DNA of 64,000 nucleotides, from the NCBI RefSeq assembly GCF_024346355.1, contig NZ_JAGQCU010000004.1, forward strand, positions 1-64,000. Reading direction: 5' to 3'. The notes beneath the pieces are model-generated. The model did not search any database, was not told the DNA's origin, and saw only the letters and a program-made list of their open reading frames with translations. The stretch's first letter is position 1. Each line of letters begins with the position of its first letter. A program made the position numbers and the translations under genes. This stretch comes from Cyanobium sp. ATX 6A2. Lineage in GTDB: Bacteria; Cyanobacteriota; Cyanobacteriia; PCC-6307; Cyanobiaceae. Below are positions 36,897 to 47,046 of the stretch, piece after piece.

Positions 36897-39800
36897 TCAC
36901 ACGGCCAGCACCTCGGCGTCGCGGGTCTGCTGCTGTTCGGCCCGCTGGGCCTCGCTGAGGCCGTCGGCAGCGGGGATCTGGGCCGCCATCTGCTCCAGCC
37001 AGCCCTTCAGTTCCTCCAGCTGCCGCTCCATCGGCAGCACCCCCAGCCCCCTGGCCAGCACCTTGGCGGTGCTGCCCGTTCCGGCCTGATACACCAGCCG
37101 GCCATGCAGGTGCTGGGGCAGGCCCTGGCGCAGCAGCCGGAAGGCCGGCTCCTCCATTGGCGTCTCCAGCACGATGTTGGGTTTCTCTGGTCTGACCCGC
37201 GAGAACCCGCAGCGCCGGGCCAGCAGCTTCAGCTCCATCAGCTGCAGCAGGGCGATCACCGGGGGCGGCAGGGCGCCGTAGCGATCCACCCAGCCGGCGG
37301 CCAGTTCCAGCAGCGCCGCCCTGCCCCCGCAGTCGGCGGCGGAGCGGTAGGCGGCAATCTTCTCGTCGTTGTCGGTGATCCAGTCGCCGGGGATGAAGGA
37401 GGTGATCGGCAGGTCGATCTGGGTGTCGTCCACCTTGGGGATGTCCTGGCCCTGAATCTCGGCCAGGCACTCCTGCAGCATCTCCATGTAGAGGTCGAAG
37501 CCGATCACCTCCATCTGGCCGCTCTGCTCCACCCCCAGCAGGTTGCCCACGCCGCGGATCTCCATGTCGCGCATGGCCAGCTGGTAGCCACTGCCCAGCT
37601 GGGCGAATTCCTGGATGGCCCGCAGCCGCTGCCGGGCCGCCTCACTCAGCGACGCATCCCCGGGATAGAACAGCCAGGCGTGGGCCTGGATGCCGCTGCG
37701 GCCCACCCGGCCGCGCAGCTGATAGAGCTGGGCCAGGCCGAACTTGTGGGCGTCCTCGATCAGGATCGTGTTCACCCGCGGGATGTCGAGACCGCTCTCC
37801 ACGATCGTGGTGCAGAGCATCAGGTCGGCCTCGCCGGCGTTGAAGGCCACCATGGCGCTCTCCAGCTCCCCCTCGGCCATCTGGCCATGGGCCACCAGCA
37901 GCTTCAGGCCCGGCACCATCGCCCGCAGCTGGGCGGCCACGTCCTCGATTCCCTCCACCCGCGGCACCACATAGAACACCTGGCCGCCTCGGTCGAGTTC
38001 CTGGCGGATGGCACTGCGCACCACCTCCTCATCGAGGGCCGCCAGGTGGGTCTTGATCGGCCGGCGCAGGGGCGGCGGGGTGGTGATCAGGCTCATCTCC
38101 CGCACACCTGAGAGGCTCATGTAGAGGGTGCGCGGAATCGGCGTGGCGCTCAGCGTCAGCACGTCCACGTCCTTGCGCAGGGCCTTGATCTTCTCCTTCT
38201 GATTCACGCCGAAGCGCTGCTCCTCATCCACCACCAGCAGCCCCAGCTGCTGGAAGCCGGTGCCCTTGGAGAGCAGCTGGTGGGTGCCCACCACCACATC
38301 CACCTTGCCCTCGCGCAGGCCCTCGAGGATCGTCTTGCGTTCGCCCGCGGTGCGGAAGCGGTTGAGCAGGCTCACCTTCACCGGGTAGGGGGCGAAGCGC
38401 TCGCTCAGGGAGCGCCAGTGCTGCTGGGCCAGCACCGTGGTGGGGGCCAGCATCGCCACCTGCTTGCCGGCCGTCACCGCCTTGAAGATGGCGCGGATCG
38501 CCACTTCGGTCTTGCCGAAGCCCACATCACCGCACACCAGCCGGTCCATCGGCTGGGGCTGCTCCATGTCGCGCTTCACCTCCACGATCGCCTTGAGCTG
38601 GTCGGGCGTGGGCTCGTAGGGAAAGGAGTCCTCGAGTTCGTCCTGCCAGGGACCATCGGGGGGAAAGGCGAAGCCCGGGGCCTTGTGGCGCTCGGCGTAG
38701 AGCTTCACCAGGTCGATGGCCACCTTGCGGATCGCCTTGCGCGCCCGCTCCTTGGCGCGGGTCCAGGCCGTGCCGCCCATGCGGTTGAGTTCCGGCGGCT
38801 TCTCGCTGGTGGCGCGGTAGCGGCCCAGGCTGCCCAGCTGGTCGGCGGCCACCCGCAGCAGGCCGTCGGCGTACTGCACCACCAGGTAGTCGCGCGATTC
38901 GCCACCGATGGCCAGCTTCTCGAGCTTGAGAAACTTGCCCACGCCGTGGTTGCGGTGCACCACGAAGTCGCCCGGCCGCATCTTGCCCGGATCCACCGTG
39001 CGGCTGGCGGCCTTGCGGCGCCGGCGCACGTAGCCGCTGGCGGCCAGGGCGTGCTGGCCGAAGAATTCCCGGTCGGTGATCAGCACCAGCTTCCAGGCCG
39101 GCAGCTGCAGCCCCTCGATCTCGGCGGTGCCCCGGGTTTTCAGCGCCACTGGCGTGTTCTGTTCGATCAGCCGCTCGATCGCCGGCGTGTCGGCGGGATT
39201 GGGCACGAAGCGGGCGACGCAGTCGTGCTCCTCCAGGAGCGCCACCGCCCGGCTGGGCTGGGCCGAGATCAGCCACACCCGGGCCCGCTCGCTCTGGAAG
39301 CCTCTGATCAGCCCCGCCAGCTTGCCGAAGGCGTTGGGGTGGGACGGCACCGGCCGGCTGGCCAGATCGAAGCTGTTGGCGTGGCCGTCGCTCTCGTGCA
39401 GCTCGGCCAGATCGAAGCCGGCGAAGCGCTCGCCCGCCTCCGCCAGGGCCTCGGCCGGCGGCCGGTGCAGCCCCACCGGCAGCACCCCTCCCAGCTCTGC
39501 CTTGAGCTCGGCAGCCACCTCGCGGTGGTGCTCCAGCACATGGTCGAACCACTGCTGGCCGTGGGCCAGGGCCGCTCGCCGCTCGTCGATCGCCACCAGG
39601 GTGGCGGCGGGCAGATAGTCGAGCAGGCAGGCGGGGCGCCCCCAGGCCAGGCCCATCAGCCGCCGCAGCCCCTCCGGGGTGCCGCCCTCCAGCAGCAGCT
39701 CCAGCGCCTGGGGCGGCAGCAGGGCCTCCAGCCCATCGGGCATCGTCTCCCGCAGGGCCTCGGCCACCAGCGGGCCGTAGCCGGTGGGGGTGAGGCGCAG

Positions 39801-40508
39801 CACCGCGATCGGATCGAGGGAGCGTTGGCTGGCGGGGTCGAACTCGCGCAGCTTCTCCAGCTCCTCGCCGAAGAACTCCAGCCGCACCGGCAGCTCGGCG
39901 CTCACCGGAAACACGTCGACGATGTCGCCGCGGCGGCTCCAGGTGCCCTCCTGCTCGATCGTGTTCACCCGCTCGTAACCCAGCCGGGCGAGGGTGTGGC
40001 CCAGCTCCTCAAGGTCGAGGCTGGCCCCGCGGCGCAGGCTCAGGCACTGGTCGCGCAGGGCCTGGGGCGGAGGCAGGTGGGGCTGCAGGGCCCGCTCGGT
40101 GGCCACGATCGCCAGGCCGGAGGCGTGGGCCTGCTGCTCCCCTTCGCCGCTGCCGTCGAGCAGTTCGCTGAGCACCTGCAGCTGGCCCCAGGTGATCTCG
40201 CTGGTGGGATCGAACGGCTCGTAGGGGCTGCCCTCGCTGGTGGGGTAGAGCTGGGCGCTGCGCCAGCCCATCAGCTCCAGCAGCGCCGCCCAGCGGCCCG
40301 CCTCCTCGAGGGTGGGCACCACCACCAGCAGCGGCACGGGCCCTGGCCCATCGGCCCCGCTCAGACCCGCCAGGGCGCTGCCGATCAGGGCCCGCGCCGC
40401 CCGGCCGGCACCACTGAGCCGGAGCCGCTGGGGCCGGCGGGTGCGCTCCAGCACCTCCCCGGTGAGGGGCACCTGCTGCAGCTGGCGCACCAGGGGGGAG
40501 AGGGGCAT
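36897..40508 (-). CDS. mfd: Transcription-repair coupling factor
   Basis: Mfd removes RNA polymerase stalled at DNA damage and recruits UvrA. The 1,203-residue protein has the UvrB-like N-terminal module (from [11 protein letters not shown] onward), the RNA-polymerase-interacting CarD-like domain ([19 protein letters not shown] region), the RecG-like motor with [20 protein letters not shown] and VVDEEQRFG, and the C-terminal TRCF domain. Length is normal. The start ATG at 40506-40508 fits the conserved N-terminus. It is divergent from the zinc-ribbon metalloprotease-like gene. A short inverted repeat at 36862-36892 follows its stop. Confidence 0.97.
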   Translation of the reverse strand: MPLSPLVRQLQQVPLTGEVLERTRRPQRLRLSGAGRAARALIGSALAGLSGADGPGPVPLLVVVPTLEEAGRWAALLELMGWRSAQLYPTSEGSPYEPFDPTSEITWGQLQVLSELLDGSGEGEQQAHASGLAIVATERALQPHLPPPQALRDQCLSLRRGASLDLEELGHTLARLGYERVNTIEQEGTWSRRGDIVDVFPVSAELPVRLEFFGEELEKLREFDPASQRSLDPIAVLRLTPTGYGPLVAEALRETMPDGLEALLPPQALELLLEGGTPEGLRRLMGLAWGRPACLLDYLPAATLVAIDERRAALAHGQQWFDHVLEHHREVAAELKAELGGVLPVGLHRPPAEALAEAGERFAGFDLAELHESDGHANSFDLASRPVPSHPNAFGKLAGLIRGFQSERARVWLISAQPSRAVALLEEHDCVARFVPNPADTPAIERLIEQNTPVALKTRGTAEIEGLQLPAWKLVLITDREFFGQHALAASGYVRRRRKAASRTVDPGKMRPGDFVVHRNHGVGKFLKLEKLAIGGESRDYLVVQYADGLLRVAADQLGSLGRYRATSEKPPELNRMGGTAWTRAKERARKAIRKVAIDLVKLYAERHKAPGFAFPPDGPWQDELEDSFPYEPTPDQLKAIVEVKRDMEQPQPMDRLVCGDVGFGKTEVAIRAIFKAVTAGKQVAMLAPTTVLAQQHWRSLSERFAPYPVKVSLLNRFRTAGERKTILEGLREGKVDVVVGTHQLLSKGTGFQQLGLLVVDEEQRFGVNQKEKIKALRKDVDVLTLSATPIPRTLYMSLSGVREMSLITTPPPLRRPIKTHLAALDEEVVRSAIRQELDRGGQVFYVVPRVEGIEDVAAQLRAMVPGLKLLVAHGQMAEGELESAMVAFNAGEADLMLCTTIVESGLDIPRVNTILIEDAHKFGLAQLYQLRGRVGRSGIQAHAWLFYPGDASLSEAARQRLRAIQEFAQLGSGYQLAMRDMEIRGVGNLLGVEQSGQMEVIGFDLYMEMLQECLAEIQGQDIPKVDDTQIDLPITSFIPGDWITDNDEKIAAYRSAADCGGRAALLELAAGWVDRYGALPPPVIALLQLMELKLLARRCGFSRVRPEKPNIVLETPMEEPAFRLLRQGLPQHLHGRLVYQAGTGSTAKVLARGLGVLPMERQLEELKGWLEQMAAQIPAADGLSEAQRAEQQQTRDAEVLAV

Positions 40509-40585
40509 GGAGGCACAGGATCACGGCCTCCGATCTTCGCAATCGCCGCCGGCCGCCGCTGCCCTCGCGGGTTCAGAATCACACC

Positions 40586-41518
40586 GTGGCCCGCTTCTTC
40601 TGCCCCCGTTGCCGTCACCGGCCGCAGGCGATGCGCCGCCGGGCCGATGGCGTCTGGCTGTGCCAGGAGTGCGGTGCCCCCCTGCAGCGCCGGGTGCCGG
40701 CGGGGCCGCTGCTCCTGGGGGGAGTGCCGCTGGTGGCCGGCCTGCTGGTGGCCCTGGGGTTCGGTCTCAGCGCCCTGCCACCGGGGCCCCAGCCCTTGCA
40801 GCGCCTCACCGGCCTGGAGCTGCCGCCGGTGGACGAGCTCAGCCTCGCCCTCGACCCGCCGGCCCCCCTGGCCGCTCTGCTGCCGCCCCCCAGCGTTGGC
40901 GGACTGGAGGGGATCGACGAGGCCAGCCTGATGGACCAGCTGGCCCGGGCCGACGCCGCCTGGGTGCCCCGGGCTGAGCGGCTCCCCGATGGCGGCACCC
41001 GCTACCACTACAAGCGCCGCAGCGGCGACCCCCAGCTCTCGGTGGCCGAGATCCGCTCCCTGATCGTCAACCCCCCCAGTTTCGGTCGGGAGCGGCTGGG
41101 GATCGCTGAGCTGCTGGGGGTGCTGGCCGATGTGGGCGTGCGCGTGCAGCTCAGCCCGCCCCGCAAGCTGGGTGCCGCCGGCGAATGGGACCCCCGGGCC
41201 CGCAGCATGCGCGTCAAGCCGGCGGTGCTGGACAGCGGCAGTGTGGAGTTCTTCCAGGTGCTCAACCACGAGGCCATCCACGTGGCCCAGAGCTGCCGCA
41301 ACGGCCATGTGCGGGCCACACCCAGGCCCCTGGGGATCGGTGAGCAGGTGCCGGCGGAGCTGGCGCCGGTGCTCAACGACGCCCTCTACAGCCAGGCGTC
41401 GGAGCTGGAGCGCCGGCTGGAGCGGGAGGCCTACGCCAACCAGAACCGGCTGGGCATCGGAGTGGATCTGGTGCGTGCCCACTGCCGCCCCGCCGCCTCA
41501 GCCCCCGGCGCCGGTTGA
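40586..41518 (+). CDS. Zinc-ribbon membrane protein with HExxH-type motif
   Basis: This 310-residue protein starts with a zinc ribbon (CPRC, about 6-9, and CQEC, about 26-29), followed by one transmembrane helix (about 41-62) and a soluble domain. That domain carries NHEAIHVAQ (about 228-236), an HExxH metalloprotease-like signature, and a following Glu-rich helix (ASELERRLEREAYANQN) that may supply the third zinc ligand. Membrane-anchored peptidase activity is inferred, not shown. The GTG at 40586 is the start. Its 3' end overlaps the convergent gene at 41498-42274. Confidence 0.7.
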   Translation: MARFFCPRCRHRPQAMRRRADGVWLCQECGAPLQRRVPAGPLLLGGVPLVAGLLVALGFGLSALPPGPQPLQRLTGLELPPVDELSLALDPPAPLAALLPPPSVGGLEGIDEASLMDQLARADAAWVPRAERLPDGGTRYHYKRRSGDPQLSVAEIRSLIVNPPSFGRERLGIAELLGVLADVGVRVQLSPPRKLGAAGEWDPRARSMRVKPAVLDSGSVEFFQVLNHEAIHVAQSCRNGHVRATPRPLGIGEQVPAELAPVLNDALYSQASELERRLEREAYANQNRLGIGVDLVRAHCRPAASAPGAG

Positions 41519-42274
41519 CGGCAGCACCACCGTGGTCGGATTGATCAGGATCTCCTCCAGCAGCATGTTGAACTGCAGCAGCTGGCTGTCGCTGAGTTGC
41601 TGGCGACTGGCCAGGGCGAAATGCTGCTCGAGGAAGAGGCGGCCGCGGCCCGCGTCCCAGCCCAGCTGAGCCAGCAGCTGGTCGCACTGGCCGAGCAGCT
41701 CGGGGCGGCGCAGGGGCACGGGTGCCTGGGTTGGATCGCTGCCGCTGGCCAGGCCCTGCAGCACCTGCAGGTAGGCCATCAGGTTGGCGAAGGTGGTGAT
41801 ACGGGCCCTGCTGGGGTGACCGAAGGCCCGCTGCAGGTAGGTGGTCTCCTGGTCGCGCTGCCAGCCGATCCGCCGCAGTTGCAGATCAATCTGGGCCAGC
41901 TCGCCACTCCAGTCCTCCGGATCGGGCGCCGGCTCTTCGGGCGCCGGTCTTGGGGCCGCCGGCTGAGAGGCCACCGGTTCTGGGGCCGCCGGCTCAGGTG
42001 CTTCCGGCCTGGCCACCGGCCTGGGGCTGGGCGGTCGCACCGGCCGGGGCTGGCCCGGCTGCACGCCAGCGTCCAGGCCCAGGCCCTCGCCCAGATCCAG
42101 ATCCAGCCCCAGGCGCTGGCGCAGGCGCTCCAGGGCGCGCTCCTCGGCCTCCTCCGCCGTGGCCGCCTCCCCCAGGGCGCTGCCCAGGGTCTGCCCCTGG
42201 CGCCGGACGCTCACCTCCACCACCCGCGCTCCGGGTTCGGCATGCACCAACCGCGCCACCACCTCCATCACCAT
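41498..42274 (-). CDS. Conserved hypothetical protein, two domains with Pro/Ala linker
   Basis: This protein of about 258 residues has an N-terminal beta-alpha part (VVARLVHAEPGARVVEVSV with an Ala/Glu-rich helix), a Pro/Ala linker (about 80-125), and a helical C-terminal domain (QIDLQLRRIGWQRDQETTYL, then AFGHPSRARITTFANLMAYL). The C-terminal domain looks folded and conserved, but I cannot name it. The ATG at 42272-42274 is chosen; the next Met is two codons on. It is divergent from the terC-like gene and convergent with the metalloprotease-like gene, overlapping it by 21 bases. Confidence 0.7.
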   Translation of the reverse strand: MVMEVVARLVHAEPGARVVEVSVRRQGQTLGSALGEAATAEEAEERALERLRQRLGLDLDLGEGLGLDAGVQPGQPRPVRPPSPRPVARPEAPEPAAPEPVASQPAAPRPAPEEPAPDPEDWSGELAQIDLQLRRIGWQRDQETTYLQRAFGHPSRARITTFANLMAYLQVLQGLASGSDPTQAPVPLRRPELLGQCDQLLAQLGWDAGRGRLFLEQHFALASRQQLSDSQLLQFNMLLEEILINPTTVVLPSTGAGG

Positions 42275-42332
42275 CCGCCCGCGGACGCTCCAGTCAAACG
42301 CCCTACCTAGAGTGGGATCCCCGCAGAACGAG

Positions 42333-43136
42333 ATGGAAGCCGGCACGATCGAGACGCTCACCCCGGTGCTGCAGTCGGCGGATCAGTGGAGCGAGATCCT
42401 GCTGCTGCTGCCGCTGCTGGTGGCCCTCGAGGCCGTGCTGTCGGCCGATAACGCCATCGCCCTGGCCGCCATCTCGCGCCGTCTTCACGACCGCTCTCGC
42501 CAGGAGACGGCCCTCAACCTGGGCCTGCTGCTGGCCCTGGTGTTCCGCATCGCCCTGATCCTGGCGGCGCGCTGGGTGCTCAATTTCTGGCCCCTCCAGC
42601 TGGCGGCCTCTGCCTATCTGCTCTGGCTCTGCGGCCGGCACCTGGTGCTGGTGTTCAACGGCAGGGAGGAGGGGCTCGAAGCCGACGCCGGCAGCCTTGA
42701 TGCCGGCAGCGCCAGTGCCGGCCTGCCCCATCCTCCGGGCCACCCCCATGAGCACCTCACGGTGGGCCTGGGCAGTGTGATCGCCACCCTGGCGCTCACC
42801 GATCTGGCCTTCTCCATCGACAGCGTGGCCGCGGCGGTGGCGGTGAGCGATCGCATTGGCCTGGTGATCGCCGGTGGCGTGATCGGGGTGATCGCCCTGC
42901 GGCTCACCGCCGAGCTGTTCATCCGCTGGCTGGAGGTGTTCCGCCACCTGGAAACCGCCGGTTACCTGGCGGTGGGCCTGGTGGGCGTGCGGCTGCTGCT
43001 GCGCCTGGGCCTGCCCGATCTGGTGCCGCCCGAGTGGCTGCTGCTCGCCATGGTGGCCTCCCTGTTCCTGTGGGGCTTCTCCACCCGCAACCCCGCCCCT
43101 GGCGTGGCCAATCCCACCCTGGCGGAAGCCGACTGA
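42333..43136 (+). CDS. TerC family integral membrane protein
   Basis: This 267-residue protein has seven or so hydrophobic helices and both TerC acidic motifs: EAVLSADNAIALAA (about 32-45) and LTDLAFSIDSVAAAVA (about 160-175). TerC relatives are proposed to move manganese or other metals or to help membrane protein insertion; the plant thylakoid homologue is needed for thylakoid formation. A His-rich loop (HPPGHPHEH) between the halves may bind metal. The ATG at 42333 is well placed. The DUF6464 gene follows 11 bases later. Confidence 0.88.
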   Translation: MEAGTIETLTPVLQSADQWSEILLLLPLLVALEAVLSADNAIALAAISRRLHDRSRQETALNLGLLLALVFRIALILAARWVLNFWPLQLAASAYLLWLCGRHLVLVFNGREEGLEADAGSLDAGSASAGLPHPPGHPHEHLTVGLGSVIATLALTDLAFSIDSVAAAVAVSDRIGLVIAGGVIGVIALRLTAELFIRWLEVFRHLETAGYLAVGLVGVRLLLRLGLPDLVPPEWLLLAMVASLFLWGFSTRNPAPGVANPTLAEAD

Positions 43137-43147
43137 GGGAGCCGGCG

Positions 43148-43510
43148 ATGCGGGTGGAGTTGCGTGAGATCGGCAGCGATCAGCTGCTCGATTGCCTCGA
43201 TGTGGAGGCGCTCAGCGAGGTGCCCCAGCCGGGCCGCTGGCTGGAGTGCGGGCCCCGCAGTTTTCTGGTGCTGCAGCGCCGCCATCGCTACCGGCTGCGC
43301 AGCGGCCGCTACGAACTGGCGGCGGTGGCGCTGCAGGTGAAGCAGCAGCGCCGCCCCAGCGATGCCCGTCGCTGGGGCGGCGGCTGGGTGATCGGCGATC
43401 CCCGCTGCCGCTTCAACGCCCGCAGCCCTCTGCTGCGCTGCGCCGTGCTGCCCGAGGGACCCTGCGAGCGCTGCAGCCACTTCACGCCGGTCGCCGCCGC
43501 GGCGCCCTGA
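43148..43510 (+). CDS. DUF6464 family protein
   Basis: This 120-residue protein shows the cyanobacterial DUF6464 ending: GDPRCRFNARSPLLRCAV and GPCERCSHF, with four cysteines that could bind a metal. The N-terminal half is beta-rich with basic patches. Function is unknown. Its stop overlaps the next gene's ATG by one base, so the two are coupled. Confidence 0.8.
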   Translation: MRVELREIGSDQLLDCLDVEALSEVPQPGRWLECGPRSFLVLQRRHRYRLRSGRYELAAVALQVKQQRRPSDARRWGGGWVIGDPRCRFNARSPLLRCAVLPEGPCERCSHFTPVAAAAP

Positions 43511-44238
43511 TGGCGGCCGGCCCCGCCGCTCCTGAGGGCCTGATCCCCTCCGAGGCCCTGCGCTGGCACCGCTGCCAGCGGGTGAGCGGCCATGGCGTGG
43601 CCTCTGGCCAGGCGGCCGCCAGCCCTTACCCCGCCGGCACCATCGCCCTGCAGAGCCCCCACTTCGCTCGCCTGGGGCTGGATCTCTCCGGCTGTCACCC
43701 CGGCACCCTCAACCTGTGCGTGCCAGGCGGCCGCTGGCAGCTCCAGCACCCCGCCTGGCACTTCGAGCGGCTGCGCTGGACCTCCTTGCACCCGCCGGAA
43801 ACCTTCTCCTTCTGGCCCTGCCTGCTGGGCTGGCAGCCCACGGCCTCCTGCCCCCGGCCCCAGCCGCCGGTGGCGGGCTGGATCTACCGGCCCGATCCCG
43901 CCACCAAGGCCCGCCACCACCAGAGCGCCGACCAACTGGAGGTGCTGGCCCCCTGGATCGGGGTGGTGCAGCTGGAGGTGCCCCTGGAGCTTGGTGTGGA
44001 TGGCCGCCATTGCCGCCTGATTCCCGCGGCAGCCCTGCGCGGGCGGGTGCTGGAGTTTCTCAAATTCCGGGTGCTGGCGGCCCAGGAGCAGTTCTTCGCA
44101 GGCTTCCAGGGGCCGGAGGCGGCCTCGGCCCTGCGCCACTGGCTGGCCTGTCAGGGCTGCGCCGATGGGCGCGACCTCGATGACACCGAGCTGCTGGCGG
44201 TGCTGCAGCGCGCGCGGGAGCTCTACCTCGACGGATGA
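43510..44238 (+). CDS. DUF120-like (archaeal riboflavin kinase-like) protein
   Basis: The 242-residue protein has blocks that resemble the CTP-dependent riboflavin kinase of archaea: RVSGHGVASG near residue 20 (like VSGLGEG), HPGTLNLCV about residue 65 (like PYEGTLNL, whose Thr and Asn bind Mg-nucleotide), and HHQSADQLEVLAPW about residue 140 (like HSSEIIEIIAP). The last 70 residues form a separate helical part. Riboflavin kinase activity is not shown; the fold match is by eye. It is coupled to the DUF6464 gene upstream and its stop overlaps the ATG at 44235 that should open the helicase gene. Confidence 0.55.
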   Translation: MAAGPAAPEGLIPSEALRWHRCQRVSGHGVASGQAAASPYPAGTIALQSPHFARLGLDLSGCHPGTLNLCVPGGRWQLQHPAWHFERLRWTSLHPPETFSFWPCLLGWQPTASCPRPQPPVAGWIYRPDPATKARHHQSADQLEVLAPWIGVVQLEVPLELGVDGRHCRLIPAAALRGRVLEFLKFRVLAAQEQFFAGFQGPEAASALRHWLACQGCADGRDLDDTELLAVLQRARELYLDG

Positions 44239-44461
44239 CCGACCCGGTTGCGGTTCGTAGGCTGTACCCGATCCTCAGCGCCAGTTCCCCATCACCAGCA
44301 CCGTCCCCAGCACCCGCCGCCGCCGCCGGCCCTCCGGTGAGCGCTCGCCACAGCCTGCCGCTGCAGCGCCCGCCGCGGCCGCAGGGCTCAGGGCAGCGGC
44401 CGCCGCCGCTGATCCCAGCCTCGCCGCCCCCTTCGCCGAGCTGGGGCTGGGTCAGCCGATC

Positions 44462-45682
44462 GTGCAGGCGGTGGCCAGCAAGGGCTACACCCAGCCCTCG
44501 CCGATCCAGCTCCAGTGCATCCCTGCGGTGCTGGAGGGCCGGGATGTGATGGCGGCGGCCCAGACCGGCACCGGCAAGACCGCCGGCTTCACCCTGCCGA
44601 TGCTGGAGCGCTTGCGCCATGGCCCCCACGCCAGGGGCGGGGTGGTGCGGGCCCTGGTGCTCACCCCCACCCGTGAACTGGCTGCCCAGGTGGCGGAGAA
44701 CGTGGCCGCCTACGGGCGCTTCCTCGACCTGCGCAGCGACGTGGTGTTCGGCGGCGTGAAGGTCAATCCCCAGATCAACCGTCTGCGGGCCGGTGCCGAT
44801 GTGCTGGTGGCCACCCCGGGCCGGCTGCTCGACCTGCAGCAGCAGGGGGCCGTCCGTCTCGACCAGCTGGAAATCCTGGTGCTGGATGAGGCCGACCGGA
44901 TGCTCGACATGGGCTTCATCCGCGACATCCGCCGGCTGCTGGCCCTGATGCCGGAGCGGCGCCAGAACCTGCTCTTCTCCGCCACCTTCAGTGGTCCCAT
45001 CAAGGCCCTGGCCCATGGTCTGCTGCACCAGCCCGTGCAGCTGCAGGCGACACCGGAAAACCAGGCCGCCCCCACGGTGGAGCACCTGCTCCACCCCTGC
45101 GACATGGCGCGCAAGCCCGAGTTGCTCTGCCATCTGATCGCCAGCAACGACTGGCAGCAGGTGCTGGTGTTCTCCCGCACCAAGCACGGTGCCAACCGCA
45201 TGGCCGAGAAACTCAGCCAGGCCGGCATGGCCGCTGCCGCGATTCACGGCAACAAGAGCCAGGGGGCCCGTACCCGCGCCCTGTCGGGCTTCAAGGCCGG
45301 CGAGCTGCGGGTGCTGGTGGCCACCGATCTGGCCGCCCGTGGCATCGACATCCACCAGCTGCCCCATGTGATCAACCTCGATCTGCCCAATCAGCCCGAG
45401 GACTACGTGCACCGCATCGGTCGCACCGGCCGGGCCGGCCACCCCGGCCACGCCATCTCCCTGGTGGCGGCGGAGGAGCATGAATTGCTGCGCGGAATCG
45501 AGCGCCTGATCGACACCCGCCTGCCACGCCAGGAGGTGCCGGGCTTCGAGCCCACGGTGCACTCGGCGCCACCGCTCGATCTCGGCGGAGGCCGGGGCCG
45601 GGGCGGCGGGCGCAACCCGGGCGCCCCGGCCCGGGGGCGGCGCCCGGCAAACAGCAACAATCGACACAACCGCAACCGCTGA
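44462..45682 (+). CDS. DEAD-box RNA helicase, N-terminus in doubt
   Basis: The frame has all core motifs: PSPIQ (Q motif), AAQTGTGKT (I), PTRELA (Ia), TPGR (Ib), VLDEADRML (II, DEAD), FSATF (III) and [10 protein letters not shown] (VI), with a Gly/Arg tail. It can unwind structured RNA in cold or stress responses. The coding signal continues upstream in the same frame, including the Q-motif [10 protein letters not shown] from 44432, but no ATG, GTG or TTG occurs before the stop at 44258. The ATG at 44235, overlapping the previous stop, lies in a different frame. A one-base indel between about 44,300 and 44,345 would join them. The GTG at 44462 is only a formal start. Confidence 0.88.
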   Translation: MQAVASKGYTQPSPIQLQCIPAVLEGRDVMAAAQTGTGKTAGFTLPMLERLRHGPHARGGVVRALVLTPTRELAAQVAENVAAYGRFLDLRSDVVFGGVKVNPQINRLRAGADVLVATPGRLLDLQQQGAVRLDQLEILVLDEADRMLDMGFIRDIRRLLALMPERRQNLLFSATFSGPIKALAHGLLHQPVQLQATPENQAAPTVEHLLHPCDMARKPELLCHLIASNDWQQVLVFSRTKHGANRMAEKLSQAGMAAAAIHGNKSQGARTRALSGFKAGELRVLVATDLAARGIDIHQLPHVINLDLPNQPEDYVHRIGRTGRAGHPGHAISLVAAEEHELLRGIERLIDTRLPRQEVPGFEPTVHSAPPLDLGGGRGRGGGRNPGAPARGRRPANSNNRHNRNR

Positions 45683-45732
45683 CCTCCGCTGCCATGGTTG
45701 TGCCACCGCGTTCCTTCAGCGTCTGAATCCCC

Positions 45733-45951
45733 ATGCCTTACGAGCCCGGATCACCGCAGTGCCGCATCCTGATCGACTGCAAGAGCCAGATCGAGTCGAT
45801 GCTGCTCATGCTCGGCCGGATCGAGGACAGCGCTCCGATCCGCGACCAGCTGCGGGGCGTGCACCAGCAGCTCGAGGACCTGCACGGTCGCTACCGCCGC
45901 TCCGAGGCCCCGGGCGATGCCGATCAGTCGGCTGCGCCCGTGATCCCCTGA
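45733..45951 (+). CDS. Small conserved hypothetical protein
   Basis: This 72-residue soluble protein is mostly helical (CKSQIESMLLMLGRIEDSAPIRDQLRGVHQ region) with an acidic unstructured tail. It looks like a small coiled or helical-hairpin protein. The ATG at 45733 lies 50 bases after the helicase stop. No family is recognised. Confidence 0.65.
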   Translation: MPYEPGSPQCRILIDCKSQIESMLLMLGRIEDSAPIRDQLRGVHQQLEDLHGRYRRSEAPGDADQSAAPVIP

Positions 45952-45966
45952 CAGGCGGCTGATGGC

Positions 45967-47013
45967 TCACTGGCGATCCAGACCTGGCGATGGGCTCCCC
46001 AGCCGGTCGCCTGGCTGCAGGCCCAGTTGCTGCAGCAGGGCCTGAGCGGCACAGGCTGTGCGGCCCGCCAGCTGTGCTTCACGCACCAGCAGCGGACAGC
46101 CGCCGGTGGCCAGCACCGCCCCCACCCCACTCTCCAGCGCCAGCACGGTGCCTGGTGCCGCCTTCCCCGCTGCGGGCCAGGAGCGGCCGCACAGCGCCGC
46201 CGCCTCGGGGCTGAGCTGATCGGCCAGCCGCTCCACCAGCGGTTCGGTGGCCAGCAGGCGCAGGCGCTGGTCGCGCCAGCTGGTGTGGGCACCGGGATGG
46301 AGCCCCATCACGCGCCGGTGGATGGTGAGGGCCGGCTGGACCCAGTCGATCGCGAAATCCTCCTTGCTGAGCAGCCGCGCCAGGGTGAGGCCCTGCTCCC
46401 CCTGGGGCCGTACCCCCAGCCGCGCTAGCCGCTCGGCCTCAGGCCCTGGCCCGGCGGCCTCGATCCGGGGCATGGCCTCCACCAGCAGCTCAGCGGTGAG
46501 GGCCGACAGGCGGCCTGAGAGCTCGGACGCGTTCTCCAGCAGGCCGATCGGAATCGCCCGCTCCAGCAGCACCGGCCCGGTGTCGAGGCCCGGCTCCATG
46601 GCCATGATCCCCACACCGGTGTGGCTGTCGCCCTCGATCAGGCTCCACTGGATCGGCGCCGCCCCCCGCCAGCGCGGCAGCAGCGAGCCGTGGCCGTTCC
46701 AGCAGCCCAGCGGCGGCTGCTCCAGCACTGCGGGCGGCAGCATCTGACCGAAGGCCACCACCACGTAGGCATCGGCTCCCAGGGCCGCCAGCTGGGCCTG
46801 GGTGTGGAGTTCGCGGCGGATCCGCTCGGGGGTGAACACGGGCAGCCCCAGCTCGAAGGCCCGGGCCTTCACCGGGCTGGCCACCAGGGCCTTGCCGCGC
46901 CCTCGCCGCCGGTCGGGCTGGCTCACCACCCCCACCAGCGTGTGCCCGGCGGCCTCCAGGGCATCGAGGCTGGCCACGGCGTAGGCCGGGGTGCCCCAGA
47001 ACAGGATCTTCAT
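45967..47013 (-). CDS. fmt: Methionyl-tRNA formyltransferase
   Basis: Fmt formylates initiator Met-tRNA using 10-formyltetrahydrofolate. The 348-residue protein has the N-terminal transferase fold (FWGTPAYAVASLDAL), the active-site block NGHGSLLPRWRGAAPIQW (about 109-126), and the D-G motif near residue 145 (SHTGVGIMAMEPGLDTGPVL). The C-terminal OB-type domain follows (RVMGLHPGAHTSW). The second catalytic-block residue is Gly where Val/Leu is commoner (NGHGSLLP), a mild variation. It is followed by tldE on the same strand, 33 bases upstream. Confidence 0.96.
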   Translation of the reverse strand: MKILFWGTPAYAVASLDALEAAGHTLVGVVSQPDRRRGRGKALVASPVKARAFELGLPVFTPERIRRELHTQAQLAALGADAYVVVAFGQMLPPAVLEQPPLGCWNGHGSLLPRWRGAAPIQWSLIEGDSHTGVGIMAMEPGLDTGPVLLERAIPIGLLENASELSGRLSALTAELLVEAMPRIEAAGPGPEAERLARLGVRPQGEQGLTLARLLSKEDFAIDWVQPALTIHRRVMGLHPGAHTSWRDQRLRLLATEPLVERLADQLSPEAAALCGRSWPAAGKAAPGTVLALESGVGAVLATGGCPLLVREAQLAGRTACAAQALLQQLGLQPGDRLGSPSPGLDRQ

Positions 47014-47046
47014 GCCCCCCAGCTTGGAGTGCCCAACAGCCTTGCC

